A stretch of DNA of 64,000 bases from Salinisphaera japonica YTM-1 (GCF_003788585.1 NZ_AYKG01000067.1:1-64000), one strand, 5' to 3'. Shown: positions 33,555 through 43,234, numbered from the stretch's first letter. Notes: generated by a model from the letters alone, not told the origin. Numbers and translations are program-made.

Positions 33555-36500
33555 TTATTGAGATGCGCCCTCCTGAGACGCCTCCAGATCGAGTAGCGTG
33601 TTTTCTAGGCGTTCGCGATGAGCGCCGGGCTCGGCCCACAGGCCGCGTTGCATGGCCTCGATCAGGCGCTCGGTCATGTCGCCCAAAGCATGCGGGTTGT
33701 GTTCCTCCATGAACGCACGATTGTCGTCGTCGTGGACGAACGCATCGGCCACGGCGGCGTATTGATAATCGGCCACGGTATCCGTGGTGGCATCGTAGGC
33801 GAACAGATAATCCACGGTGGCGGCCATTTCGAATGCGCCCTTGTAGCCGTGGCCCTGCATGGCCGTGATCCATTTCGGATTGGTGACGCGCGTGCGCATG
33901 ACGCGGTTGATCTCTTCGTTCAGGGTGCGGATACGCGGTGCAGCCGGGTTGCTGTGATCGCCGTGATAGATCGCCGGCATGTCGCCGGCGCGGGCTGCAC
34001 CCGCGGCGTTGGCCATGCCGCCCTGAAACTGGAAATAATCGGCCGAATCGAGAATATCGTGCTCGCGATTATCCTGATTCTGAATCACGCCCTCCAAGCG
34101 GCCGAGGCGATCGACGAACGCGGCGTGGGCCGGCTCACCGTAGGCACTCTGGCCGTAGGCATGGCCGCCGCGCTGGATATAGGCGTTGGCCAGGTCGGTC
34201 TTGTCCTGCCAGGCGCCCTGCTCGATCAGCTCGGACAGGCCGGCCCCGTAAGCGCCCGGGCTGGCGCCGAAGACACGATACCGTGCCTGGCGCGCGGCCG
34301 CCTCGGCTGTCTGACCATCGGCTTGTAGATCGGCTTGGCGCGCGGCGATGTTCTGGCGCACGGTGTTGGTATTACCCGGCTCGTCGAAATCGGCCAGGGC
34401 CTCGACGGCCGCATCGAACAAGCGGATGAGGTTGGCAAAGGCATCGCGGAAGAAGCCCGAGACGCGCAGCGTGACGTCGACCCGCGGCCGGCCGAGCTGG
34501 AACGCCGGCAGGATCTCGAAATCCACCACGCGATTCGAGCCGCCCGCCCAGACCGGGCGAATGCCCATGAGCGCGAACGCCTGGGCGATATCGTCGCCGC
34601 CGGTGCGCATGGTCGCCGTCCCCCAAACCGATAGCCCCAGTTCACGCGGGTAATCGCCGTGATCCTGAAGATGACGGGCGATGACCGCCTCGGCGGAGCG
34701 CTCGCCCAGCGCCCAGGCGGTGCGTGTGGGGATCGCCCGGCTGTCCACGGCATAGAAGTTGCGGCCCGTGGGCAATGTATCGAGCCGGCCGCGCGTGGGC
34801 GCCCCGCTCGGGCCCGGCGGTACGAAACGCCCGCTAAGGCCGGCCAGAGTATGACGCAGTTCATCGGCGATGCCGCGTTCCAGCGCGGGTAGCAGCGAGG
34901 ACCGCACATAGCTCAACAAGGCAGCCGTTTTAGGCAGCGCATCGGCGTCGATCGGCGTATCGGCCAGGACGCTGTCGGCAACGAGGTTGGCGGCCAGTGT
35001 TTCCAGACGCGTGCGCGTGTGGTGATCGGTCCGCCAGCCCGCATCGCTAAGCGCTGCCAGACGATCGGGGCGCGGCCCATCCCACGTGACGCCGCTGCAT
35101 TGCAGCGGGTCGAAATCGCCCAGGCCGAGATCCGCGGCCAGTGCCTGGACGATACTCTGGTCGGCCGCACTGTCCCCCCGCGGCATACGCACGAGCGAGA
35201 CCAGGGTGTCTGCCAGCACCTGGTGCTCGGGCATTTCACCGAACCGATGCAGGCCGCCACGGATCTGGGCCTCTTTCAGGTCACAGATATAAGTATCGAG
35301 CCGGTCGAGAATGACCTGATCACAGCCGTCATCGCCGGCGATCTCCTCGGCGACATGGCTGCGCCGGGCCAGGGCCAGAATCGCGTCGCGTAGATACGCC
35401 TCGCGGCGGGTGTCCAGGCCCATCGCCTCGAAGTATTCATCCACCAGGCCTTCCAGCTCGGCGAGATCGCCATAGGTCTCGGCGCGCACGATCGGCGGCG
35501 TCATATGGTCGATGATCACGGCCTGGCTGCGGCGTTTGGCCTGGGCGCCCTCGCCCGGGTCATTGACGATGAAGGGATAGAGTTGGGGCATGGCGCCCAG
35601 CACGATATCCGGCCAGCATGTCTGCGACAGCGCCACGGATTTGCCGGGCAGCCATTCGAGGCTGCCGTGCTTGCCGACGTTGACGAGCGCATCGATATGA
35701 TAGACCGCGCGCAGCCAGGCATAGAAGGCCAGATAACCGTGTGGCGGCACCAGATCCGGGTCGTGATAGTTCGCCGCCAGATCGATATCAAAGCCGCGGG
35801 CGGGCTGTGGGCCCACGAAGACATTGCCAAAGCGCAGGCCGGCAACCTGGAGCCGGCCGGCCTGATACTTCGGATCGGCCGTGGCCGGGCCCCAGCGTTG
35901 AATCACCGCGCGCTGGGCAGCCGCCGGCAGTTCGGCGAACCAGGCCTCGTAATCGGCCAGCGCGATGCTCTGGTGCGTCGGCTTGGCATCGTTGGTGCGC
36001 GCGTCGTTGGACAGCGCCGCCAGCAGACGGTCCATCAATGTCTTGGCATCAACGGGCAGTGTGCCGGTGGTATAGCCGGCATCCCGCAGGGCGCCGAGCA
36101 GGTTCAGGGTGGCTGCCGGCGTATCCAGGCCCACACCGTTGCCGATTCGCCCGTCGGTACCGGGGTTGTTGGCCAGCACCAGCGCGACACGCTTGTCGGC
36201 GTTGTCCGTGGTCTGCAGCCGGGCCCAGGCATGGGCCAGGTCGGCCACGGCGGCCGCGCGTTCGGGCAACAGCGCATGGCGCACCACATCAATCTGGCCC
36301 GCCGGGCTGCGATACGCCTGGGTCTTGAACCCGATCGCGCGGGTCACGATGCGCCCGTCCAGTTCGGGCAGCACGACATACATGGCCAGATCCCGCGCGC
36401 GCAGCCCGGCATCCTGAGCCTGCCAGGCAGCCTGCGTGGTACTGGCCAGGATGAGTTGCAGCACCGGAATATCACGCTCGAACATGGCGCGCCCGGTGCC

Positions 36501-37358
36501 CGGCTCCGAAGCCGCGGCGGCATTGGTGGCGGCCCGCAGGGCAAAACCGGTGGTGTTCAGTACCACGCTGGCATGGCTGGCCTCGATCACCCCGTTGAGC
36601 GCACAGAGACACCCCTGCTCTTTCAAGGAGGCCACGGCGACGGGCACCGGGTTGAGTCCGCGCTCGGTCAACACATCGAGCAGGTCATCGAACACGGCCA
36701 TGTTGCCGTTCTGCAGATGGCTGCGATACAGCACCACGAGTGCCACCGGGCGTGCCGGGTCACGCGGCCACTTGGCCCGCCAGTCGGCCAGGTCGGCATT
36801 CGCGCGGCCCGGGTGATAGATCACGGTTCGTGCCAGGCGCTGTGGCGCGGGCGAGTGCCGGTCATGGCCCAGGCAGTGGCCCGCGACGAAGTTCAGCAGC
36901 GCTCGCGCATTGGCGGCCCCGCCCTCGCGCAGATAGCGCCAGACTTGCCGGGCCGTGTCGTGCGATACGGTGCTCGCGGCGAACAGATCATCGTCGGGAT
37001 AATCCTCGCCGGGCACCAGTATCAGCTGACGGTCGGGGTGTTCGGCGGCCCAGGCCGTGAGTTGCTCCACGCCGTAGGGCCAATAGGCCCGCCCGCCGGT
37101 GAGCGCCACGATCACCACGCGCGCATGATCGAGTGTCTTGTCGCGATACAGATCCAGAGCGGCCGGCTTGGCCAGATTGCGCCAGTTGGCCAGGCGCACC
37201 GAGGGCATGTCCGCGGGCATCGCATCGAGCGTTTCGGCCAGCAGGCCCAGGATGCCGTCGGCTGCGGCCATGATGACGACATCCCCCGGCGACTGATCGA
37301 GATCGATGATGCCCTCATCATCGCTGAAACCACCGGGCTGGGCGGCTAGAAGATGCAT
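33555..37358 (-). CDS. cobN: Cobaltochelatase subunit CobN
   Basis: This 1267-residue protein is the large subunit of the ATP-dependent enzyme that inserts Co(II) into hydrogenobyrinate a,c-diamide in the aerobic cobalamin route. The full-length CobN/BchH domain is visible: PGTDGRIGNGVGLDTPAATL (about 390), DALVNVGKHGSLEWLPGK (about 555), LGLSVWGTATMRTGGDDIAQA (about 905) and the C-terminal NPKWITAMQGHGYKGAFEMA. It lies last in the riboswitch-led operon. Its partners here are the ChlI/ChlD fusion and CobW. The region before its ATG is AT-rich and lacks a clear ribosome-binding site. Confidence 0.95.
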   Translation of the reverse strand: MHLLAAQPGGFSDDEGIIDLDQSPGDVVIMAAADGILGLLAETLDAMPADMPSVRLANWRNLAKPAALDLYRDKTLDHARVVIVALTGGRAYWPYGVEQLTAWAAEHPDRQLILVPGEDYPDDDLFAASTVSHDTARQVWRYLREGGAANARALLNFVAGHCLGHDRHSPAPQRLARTVIYHPGRANADLADWRAKWPRDPARPVALVVLYRSHLQNGNMAVFDDLLDVLTERGLNPVPVAVASLKEQGCLCALNGVIEASHASVVLNTTGFALRAATNAAAASEPGTGRAMFERDIPVLQLILASTTQAAWQAQDAGLRARDLAMYVVLPELDGRIVTRAIGFKTQAYRSPAGQIDVVRHALLPERAAAVADLAHAWARLQTTDNADKRVALVLANNPGTDGRIGNGVGLDTPAATLNLLGALRDAGYTTGTLPVDAKTLMDRLLAALSNDARTNDAKPTHQSIALADYEAWFAELPAAAQRAVIQRWGPATADPKYQAGRLQVAGLRFGNVFVGPQPARGFDIDLAANYHDPDLVPPHGYLAFYAWLRAVYHIDALVNVGKHGSLEWLPGKSVALSQTCWPDIVLGAMPQLYPFIVNDPGEGAQAKRRSQAVIIDHMTPPIVRAETYGDLAELEGLVDEYFEAMGLDTRREAYLRDAILALARRSHVAEEIAGDDGCDQVILDRLDTYICDLKEAQIRGGLHRFGEMPEHQVLADTLVSLVRMPRGDSAADQSIVQALAADLGLGDFDPLQCSGVTWDGPRPDRLAALSDAGWRTDHHTRTRLETLAANLVADSVLADTPIDADALPKTAALLSYVRSSLLPALERGIADELRHTLAGLSGRFVPPGPSGAPTRGRLDTLPTGRNFYAVDSRAIPTRTAWALGERSAEAVIARHLQDHGDYPRELGLSVWGTATMRTGGDDIAQAFALMGIRPVWAGGSNRVVDFEILPAFQLGRPRVDVTLRVSGFFRDAFANLIRLFDAAVEALADFDEPGNTNTVRQNIAARQADLQADGQTAEAAARQARYRVFGASPGAYGAGLSELIEQGAWQDKTDLANAYIQRGGHAYGQSAYGEPAHAAFVDRLGRLEGVIQNQDNREHDILDSADYFQFQGGMANAAGAARAGDMPAIYHGDHSNPAAPRIRTLNEEINRVMRTRVTNPKWITAMQGHGYKGAFEMAATVDYLFAYDATTDTVADYQYAAVADAFVHDDDNRAFMEEHNPHALGDMTERLIEAMQRGLWAEPGAHRERLENTLLDLEASQEGASQ

Positions 37359-37406
37359 TTAATTAAAACTTTGAACGCCACGCTTACAGTCAATGAAAAG
37401 AAACGA

Positions 37407-37508
37407 TTATTTTTTATCGTCACGCCGCGTGAAGCGCATCAGATCGTAGGCGATATAAGCGAAAAAACCGCTGATGCTCAAAACAACCATAGAGGCAAGA
37501 ATTTCCAT
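37407..37508 (-). CDS. 33-residue single-span membrane protein
   Basis: This tiny gene starts MEILASMVVLSISGFFAYIAY, one membrane helix, and ends in a basic tail (RFTRRDDKK). Its ATG overlaps the stop of the preceding 75-residue gene by one base (TAATG), strong evidence for coupled translation. I do not recognise it. Its position between cobW and cobN suggests a role with the cobalt operon, or a pair of small genes inserted there. Confidence 0.5.
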   Translation of the reverse strand: MEILASMVVLSISGFFAYIAYDLMRFTRRDDKK

Positions 37509-37735
37509 TATTCATTCTCCAGCCGGTCGATTTCCAGCTTGATTCGGATATGAAGCAATGCGCACATCACGAAAAATCCGATAAACGCCGTTGCTGCACA
37601 TATGACAAGACCAGGCGACGTGGTGCCAACGCGCGTCATGATCCATCCGCCGAGGCTCAATAAAGTGACCAGGAACACACTCAACCAAAGTTTCAGGTAA
37701 GCAATCTCTTCAACGATTTTCTGTTTATTGGACAT
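37508..37735 (-). CDS. 75-residue two-span membrane protein
   Basis: I do not recognise this gene. The protein has a short polar N-terminus (MSNKQKIVEEIAYLKL), two TM helices (about residues 16-34 and 42-62) and a charged end (RIKLEIDRLENE). Base composition is less GC-rich than in cobW and cobN. The next tiny gene is coupled to it. It is read in the same direction as the cobalt operon. Confidence 0.5.
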   Translation of the reverse strand: MSNKQKIVEEIAYLKLWLSVFLVTLLSLGGWIMTRVGTTSPGLVICAATAFIGFFVMCALLHIRIKLEIDRLENE

Positions 37736-37789
37736 TGAACCGAGACGATACGAGATGCCTAGTCAGATTATCATGGCAGCGCACAAGGG

Positions 37790-38863
37790 CTAGTCCGCCA
37801 GTTCAGCCGTGGCCAGGCGTGAGCGAATCCGCTCGTGATCCAGATCGTGTCCGATGAAGACCAGGCGTGTCTGGCGGGCCTCGTCGGCCTCCCACAGCCG
37901 GTCAAAATAGTGCGCGATTCGCTCACCCACGCCCTGCACGACCTGGCGCATCGGCTTGTCGCCGGCGGCCACGAACCCCTTGGCGCGATAGATGGTCTGC
38001 TCGGCGATCAGCTCCTGCATGCCGTTCAAAAGCGCGTCGGCATCCACGCGGCCGAGCGTGACCACGGTGGAGTCGAAATGATCGTGGGCGTGCTCATGGG
38101 ACTCCCCGGCGGCGTGATGGGCATCGTGATGCGTGGTGATGCTCTCGATACGATCCTCGGTGGCGGCATCCAGGCCGGTCAACACTTCCGGATCGGCCTG
38201 GCCGTTTTCCACGAACAATGTTTTCACCCGCGCCGGCAGCCGCTCGCGTAGCCATACCTCGACGGTTTGTCGCTCGTCGTCGGAAAGCTGGTCGGCCTTG
38301 GACACGATCGCCAGATCGGCGGCCGAGATCTGGTCGTCCAGCAGCTCTTCCAGCGACGGGTCATGATCCAGCGACTCGTCCGCCTGGCGGGCCGCATCCA
38401 CCGCGTGGGGGTCATGGGCCCAGGTGCCGGCGGCGATCGCCGGGCCATCGAGCACGGCGATCACCGAATCCACCGTGCAATGCCGCTTGATCTCGGGCCA
38501 GTTGAACGCCTGAACCAGCGGCTTGGGCAGGGCCAGGCCGCTGGTTTCGATGACGATATGATCGATAGTGTCGCGTTTTTCGATCAGTTTTTTCATCACC
38601 GGCACGAACTCTTCCTCGACCGTGCAACAGATACAGCCGTTGGCCAGCTCGAAGATGCCGTCCTCGGTTTCAGTCGCCTCATCATCACAGGCCAGCGGGC
38701 AGCCGCGCAGCAGTTCGGCATCGATATCCATCTCGCCGAACTCGTTCACGACCACAGCGATGCGCTTGTTGGTCGCGTTCTTGATGAGATTGGATAGCAG
38801 CGTGGTCTTGCCGCTGCCCAGAAAGCCGGTCACGACCGTGGCGTGGATCTTGTCGAGTTGCAT
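37790..38863 (-). CDS. cobW: CobW-type G3E GTPase
   Basis: This 357-residue protein is a metal-chaperone GTPase linked to cobalt supply for cobalamin synthesis. It shows Walker A TGFLGSGKTTLLSNL (about residue 13), the metal-binding CxCC in NGCICCTVEEEF (about 75), the G-motif ETSGLALPKP and SKADQ (about 190). A His-rich loop (HHDAHHAAGESHEHAHDHFD, about 245-264) precedes the C-terminal CobW domain. It lies between cobB and cobN on the same strand. Confidence 0.95.
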   Translation of the reverse strand: MQLDKIHATVVTGFLGSGKTTLLSNLIKNATNKRIAVVVNEFGEMDIDAELLRGCPLACDDEATETEDGIFELANGCICCTVEEEFVPVMKKLIEKRDTIDHIVIETSGLALPKPLVQAFNWPEIKRHCTVDSVIAVLDGPAIAAGTWAHDPHAVDAARQADESLDHDPSLEELLDDQISAADLAIVSKADQLSDDERQTVEVWLRERLPARVKTLFVENGQADPEVLTGLDAATEDRIESITTHHDAHHAAGESHEHAHDHFDSTVVTLGRVDADALLNGMQELIAEQTIYRAKGFVAAGDKPMRQVVQGVGERIAHYFDRLWEADEARQTRLVFIGHDLDHERIRSRLATAELAD

Positions 38864-38881
38864 GCAAACGCTCCTAACGGG

Positions 38882-40192
38882 TCAGATCGATGTGGCGCCG
38901 AACAGCTGGGCCACGGCCGGCGGGTTGGCGCCGAAAAACAGATGTAGATAAGTCGCGGTCAAACGCCGATCACGCACGATGGGCTCACCGGGCGCGGGAT
39001 GACGTGCCCGGCGGCCGTGGGCGATCGGCGTGGGGCCGTCTTCGGTCCGTGTGCGGTGATGGGCATGCCCGCGGATATCGCCCTCGGGCAGAGGCGCGGT
39101 CTGCATGCCCTGGCAACCGCCGCGATCGCGCATGATGCCGTGGCCGGAAATCAAGCCCATCATGGCGTGCGTGGTGCCATCCAGTTCGGTCAGATGATCC
39201 TGTAGATAGAGCATGCCCCCGCACTCCGCCAGGATCGGTTTGTCATCGGCATGGAAGGCTCGCAAGGCCTCGCGCATTGCGGTATTGGCGGCAAGCGCCG
39301 GCCCGTGCAGTTCCGGGTACCCCCCCGGCAGCCAGAGCGCATCGACCGGCGGCAGGCTGGCGTCTGCCAGTGGCGAAAACGCCACGAGTTCGGCGCCCAT
39401 GGCTTCCAGCAAGCGCTCGTTGGCTTCATAGACGAAGCTGAAGGCCGTATCGCGGGCGATGCCGATCCGCCGGCCTGCCAACCATCGGCCGGGCACGGCC
39501 GCCGGATACGCCTGAAACACCACGTCGCGGGCGGCATCCATCAGCGTCGTCGTCGCGATCATCTGGGCGGCGTGCGACAGCGCGGGGTCAAGTGCCGCAC
39601 CCGGCTCATCCGGGCTGACAAGCCCGAGATGACGATGTGGCAAGGTCAAAGCCTGGTCACGAGACACGTGGCCAAGGAAGCGGATATCGCCCGGCAGGGC
39701 CTCGGCGATCAGAGCCGCGTGGCGCTGGCTGCCCACGTTGTTGGCCAACAGCCCGGTCACGGTGAGAGCGGCACGGGCGCCGGCCAGTCCGGCCGCCAGT
39801 GCGCCGACGGTCTGGGCCATGCCCTGACAGTCGAAGATCAGGGCAACCGGCAGGCCAAAACGTACAGCGAAATCCGCGCTCGAGGGCTGGCCGTCGTACA
39901 GGCCCATCGCGCCTTCAACCAGAATGATATCGGCCCGGCTTGCCGCCTCGAACAGCCGCTGGCCGCAGTAAGCTTCACCCGCCATCCACAGATCGAGCGG
40001 CTCGACCGGCTCACCGGCGGCTGCGGCCAGCACCTGTGGATCGAGATAATCCGGGCCGGTCTTGAACACGGCCACGCGCTTGCCTTGACCGCGCAGATGA
40101 CGCGCCAGGCCGGCAGTGAGCGTTGTCTTGCCTTGGCCCGAAGCCGGGGCTGCGATGAATAGTGCCGGGCAAACCGTCGTGTGCTGGCTCAC
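38882..40192 (-). CDS. cobB: Hydrogenobyrinate/cobyrinate a,c-diamide synthase CobB
   Basis: This 436-residue enzyme amidates side chains a and c using glutamine and ATP. The N-terminal DRTG-type domain has AAPASGQGKTTLTAGLA and FKTGPDYLDPQVL. The C-terminal class I amidotransferase has the nucleophile Cys in ILAECGGMLYL (about residue 335) and a late His in TYLHLFF. GTG 40192 was chosen: it overlaps the upstream stop (GTGA) and matches the known N-terminus; the frame runs open further upstream only as a shadow of the chelatase gene. Confidence 0.93.
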   Translation of the reverse strand: MSQHTTVCPALFIAAPASGQGKTTLTAGLARHLRGQGKRVAVFKTGPDYLDPQVLAAAAGEPVEPLDLWMAGEAYCGQRLFEAASRADIILVEGAMGLYDGQPSSADFAVRFGLPVALIFDCQGMAQTVGALAAGLAGARAALTVTGLLANNVGSQRHAALIAEALPGDIRFLGHVSRDQALTLPHRHLGLVSPDEPGAALDPALSHAAQMIATTTLMDAARDVVFQAYPAAVPGRWLAGRRIGIARDTAFSFVYEANERLLEAMGAELVAFSPLADASLPPVDALWLPGGYPELHGPALAANTAMREALRAFHADDKPILAECGGMLYLQDHLTELDGTTHAMMGLISGHGIMRDRGGCQGMQTAPLPEGDIRGHAHHRTRTEDGPTPIAHGRRARHPAPGEPIVRDRRLTATYLHLFFGANPPAVAQLFGATSI

Positions 40193-41961
40193 GACGCGCC
40201 AGCCTCGAGATGCGCCAGATCGATATGCCGAGCACCCAGCGTGGCGGCCAGGCCAGCCGCCCGGCCCAGCCGAACCCGCGCGGTCTCGGCATCCACGACG
40301 ATCATCTCCCACGGCCAGGCAATGTCCTGGATATGATCCCGGCTGCGGCCGTCGGTGACCAGCCAGCTGCGGATCGGCTGTCCCGGCGTCTGGGCCGCAT
40401 GGCTGGCCAGGTCTCGCTCGGCCTGGGCGAGCGCGGGGCCCAGCGGCGTGCCCCCGCCGGTCTGACAAGCCGCCAATCGATCGCTGATATCCCGCGGTGC
40501 GCGCTGTGGCGTGACCAGCCACTCTATACGCGCGCCGCCGAAAACCAGGAGTGCGAAATGACGCCGCGTGCGGTAGGCGGCCGCCGCGATCGCCAGCACG
40601 CCGGCCCGTGCCCGGGCCTGGCTGTGCTGGCCCAGCGTCGAAGCCGAGATATCGAGCAGCACACAATCCAGTAGCGACTCGCGCTGCGCGCGGGGCCGAT
40701 AGACCGCCTCTCGCGGGCGGCCGGGGTCGCGCGCTGTCTGAGACAGGGTCTGAAACCAATCGATACGCGCCCCTCGTGGCCCGGCCATCACCGGGCCTTG
40801 CGACGTGCTGTCACGGCCGCGCCGACGCCCGGCCGGTGTGGCCTCAGTGGCCCGGAATGGCGCGCCGGTTCGCACAAGCCGTGTCGTATCCAGAGCGTAC
40901 GCGCCGGCGGGCTGGACATGGCGCGGGGGCATGTGGCCCCAGTCGCTCCCGGCGTCGTTGCCCGCGGTCGTGTCTGTCGCCGGTGGTGACGGGGGCTCGC
41001 GCCCGTGATCGGCAGCGTCACCGGCCCCGCCGTCGTCATTGTCGGCATTGGTCTCGCTGTTGCCGTTGCCATGGCTCGGGCTGGCGCTCGTACGACGATG
41101 ACAAAGCACAAAATCCGCCACGGCCTCGATATCCTCGCCCTCGACCGTGTCCTTGCCCTGCCAGGCGGCGTGGGCACGCGCGGCGTGGCGCCAGTGCAGA
41201 TCGGCGCGCACGCCCTCGACGGCTGCCTCGTGGCAGCGCCGGGCGATCTCATCCTTGACCGCGTCCGGGGTCTGTACCGTGCCAAGATGGCCTCGCGCGG
41301 TCTCGATTCGAGCGGCCAGCTCGGCCTCGGCGTGTTCACAGCTGGCGACGAACCCCGTGGGATCGGCCTCAAAGGCCAGGCGCTGATCGACGATGGCACG
41401 CCGCTCGGTCGGGGAAAGCCTCTCGCCCAGCTCGACACAGAGCCCGAAGCGGTCAGACAGCTGTGGCCTGAGCGCGCCTTCGTCCGGGTTCATCGTGCCG
41501 ATGAGCACGAATTCGGCGGCATGTGTTCGGCTGATGCCGTCACGCTCGACGTGATGGGTCTTGGAGGCGGCGACATCGAGCAACACATCGACCAGCGCAT
41601 CGGCCAGCAGATTGACCTCGTCGATATACAGATAACCGCCGTGTGCTCGCCCGATCAGACCCGGTTTGAAGATCACCTCACCGCCATTCAGCGCGCTGGC
41701 CAGGTCAAGGGTGCCCACGACCTGCTCTTCCGTGGCGCCCAGCGGAAGCGTGACGAAGCGCCCGGCCGCACGACGGTCGATCGCTGCCAGCCCGCGCGCC
41801 AACGTCGACTTCGCCACGCCCCGCGGGCCGGAGATCAGTACACCGGCCAGCCGCGGCTCGACCGCGGCGAGAATCAGCGCCCGCTTTAGCCTGCTTTGGC
41901 CGACGACGGCCGTGAACGGCAGCGCGGGAGCGGGTACGGGCGCCGACACGTGATCAGGCAC
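40189..41961 (-). CDS. ChlI/ChlD fusion, likely cobaltochelatase AAA-vWA subunit
   Basis: This 590-residue protein fuses an AAA+ ATPase of the ChlI/BchI type (VVGQSRLKRALIL; Walker A ISGPRGVAKSTLARG, about residue 45; LYIDEVNLL, about 110) to a C-terminal vWA domain with MIDAS residues in LLDISASTLGQ (about 430). The linker (about 300-345) is His/Asp/Gly-rich and low in complexity. With CobN next in the operon and no cobS or cobT, it probably takes their place as the motor of cobalt insertion. Its stop overlaps the cobB start. Confidence 0.88.
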   Translation of the reverse strand: MPDHVSAPVPAPALPFTAVVGQSRLKRALILAAVEPRLAGVLISGPRGVAKSTLARGLAAIDRRAAGRFVTLPLGATEEQVVGTLDLASALNGGEVIFKPGLIGRAHGGYLYIDEVNLLADALVDVLLDVAASKTHHVERDGISRTHAAEFVLIGTMNPDEGALRPQLSDRFGLCVELGERLSPTERRAIVDQRLAFEADPTGFVASCEHAEAELAARIETARGHLGTVQTPDAVKDEIARRCHEAAVEGVRADLHWRHAARAHAAWQGKDTVEGEDIEAVADFVLCHRRTSASPSHGNGNSETNADNDDGGAGDAADHGREPPSPPATDTTAGNDAGSDWGHMPPRHVQPAGAYALDTTRLVRTGAPFRATEATPAGRRRGRDSTSQGPVMAGPRGARIDWFQTLSQTARDPGRPREAVYRPRAQRESLLDCVLLDISASTLGQHSQARARAGVLAIAAAAYRTRRHFALLVFGGARIEWLVTPQRAPRDISDRLAACQTGGGTPLGPALAQAERDLASHAAQTPGQPIRSWLVTDGRSRDHIQDIAWPWEMIVVDAETARVRLGRAAGLAATLGARHIDLAHLEAGAS

Positions 41962-42679
41962 GGGCCGGTTCCGGGCGTGGCGTGTTGATCAGGGCCGGGG
42001 CGATCCAGCGCTGCATTGCCCAGCCACACAGCACGCCGAGGATCACCCAGAGCACCAGATTGGTACCGGCCGTAGCCCAGACAAACTGCTGATGCAGGGT
42101 GACGAGTGCGGCGTTCGTGCTGCCCGGCTCGGCGCTCGGCAGCGGTGCCCCGTAGAGATACGGCAGAGGCAGCAACAACAAAGCAGCCCATTTCATGCGC
42201 CCCGGCACAAAGATCACGGTCCACAGCGAAAAGCCGACGAGCCCGACCGTGGCGATCCACCAGAGCTGGCGTGCCGCCAGATCGGCGGCTGGCGCGCCGG
42301 GCAGCTCAGGGGCCAGCCCGAGCGCCGGGGCCACGAATACGACGCCAAAGGCGCCTGCCCCCCAGACCAGCCCGCGCAACGGAGTGGTTGGCCGGCCGTG
42401 CAGCACACGGGCCAGGCTCATCGCGACCAGCAGCATCAAGGCGAAGCCGATAGCGACCCCGATACTGGCGACAACGGTGAAAAACATGCGCTGGCCACCG
42501 TCGGCGGGTGCCCAGGCGTGGTCATGGTGATGATGACCGGCCGCCGCGTGGTCGGCCACTTCGTATTGCTCGGCGGCCTCGATCAGCGGTGCCGTGGTGA
42601 CCTGCTCGGCCAGACCCAGCACCACGCCGGCCACCACGCCGATTGCCACGGCGCAGAGGATCAGTCGTCGGAACAGCAT
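41954..42679 (-). CDS. cbtA: Cobalt transporter subunit CbtA
   Basis: This 241-residue inner-membrane protein has five to six TM helices. CbtA proteins are B12-regulated cobalt importers predicted from riboswitch linkage. The start is ATG 42679, preceded by AGGA; an upstream in-frame ATG at 42748 was rejected. It has a His-rich periplasmic loop (HAAAGHHHHDHAWAPADGG, about residues 45-65). It overlaps the chelatase start by eight bases and follows cbtB. Confidence 0.9.
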   Translation of the reverse strand: MLFRRLILCAVAIGVVAGVVLGLAEQVTTAPLIEAAEQYEVADHAAAGHHHHDHAWAPADGGQRMFFTVVASIGVAIGFALMLLVAMSLARVLHGRPTTPLRGLVWGAGAFGVVFVAPALGLAPELPGAPAADLAARQLWWIATVGLVGFSLWTVIFVPGRMKWAALLLLPLPYLYGAPLPSAEPGSTNAALVTLHQQFVWATAGTNLVLWVILGVLCGWAMQRWIAPALINTPRPEPARA

Positions 42680-42754
42680 ATCGATTCCTGTTGTTGATGA
42701 AATCGCGCCGCGGATCGCGCCGCGCGTGCCCGGTGTACTACCGGTCAACGCCCA

Positions 42755-42946
42755 TCAATGACAGGGAAAGACAGCCGAGTGGCGCACATCGTGGGCCGCG
42801 TTATGGACCGGCATGATGTGTGAAAACCCGACGCCGTAAACGATGAACAGCCCAATCAGTGCGGCCCCGCCCAGTTGCGCCATCTGGCGCGTGGCCGATT
42901 GCGCGGGCGTGCTCGGCGCGTGTGTCGTCGTTGCGGTTGTGCTCAT
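42755..42946 (-). CDS. cbtB: Cobalt transporter subunit CbtB
   Basis: This 63-residue protein has one TM helix (LGGAALIGLFIVYGVGF) followed by the metal-binding signature HIMPVHNAAHDVRHS, diagnostic for CbtB. It is the first gene after the cobalamin riboswitch and should work with CbtA. Confidence 0.93.
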   Translation of the reverse strand: MSTTATTTHAPSTPAQSATRQMAQLGGAALIGLFIVYGVGFSHIMPVHNAAHDVRHSAVFPCH

Positions 42947-42965
42947 GTACTCACCCGTACTGTTG

Positions 42966-43165
42966 TCGATGTGGCGGGCCGGTCTCCGGACTCACGAGCG
43001 ATCGTTGCCGATCCGGTTCGTGCCTTCCCACGCTCTTGGCGCAGTGGCGTTACCAACGAACCTTGTCTCGTCTACCGTTGCGGGGGCAGTGATGGCCTGG
43101 CACGAAAACGCACGTACCATCTTCCCGATTATCTCTGCGCGGCGAACCGGCAGAGCACCCGATCA
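42966..43165 (-). ncRNA. Cobalamin (AdoCbl-type) riboswitch
   Basis: Read on the minus strand, the leader shows the conserved blocks of this class in order: CGGGAAGATGGT, CACTGCCCCCGCAACGGTA, GCCACTGCG, GTGGGAAGGC, and GAGTCCGGAGACCGGCC, followed about 40 bases on by the cbtB start. It should shut off the cobalt uptake and chelation operon when cobalamin is plentiful. The ends are approximate. Confidence 0.93.
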
Positions 43166-43234
43166 GCCGAGTCTAGCAAGGCGCGTCGGCCGGTCAAATC
43201 AGGCCTCGGCTCGAGGCCATGTCACGGAGGCGCC

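Noticed and set aside
35505-37349. 614-residue open frame on the plus strand opposite cobN
   Set aside because: It is fully antisense to the certain CobN frame, has low-complexity Gly/His/Gln/Arg composition and shows no domain. Long antisense frames are common in GC-rich genes.
40193-40759. N-terminal extension of CobB
   Set aside because: The upstream part lies in another frame of the chelatase gene and has no CobB similarity; the GTG at 40192 fits both coupling and family length.
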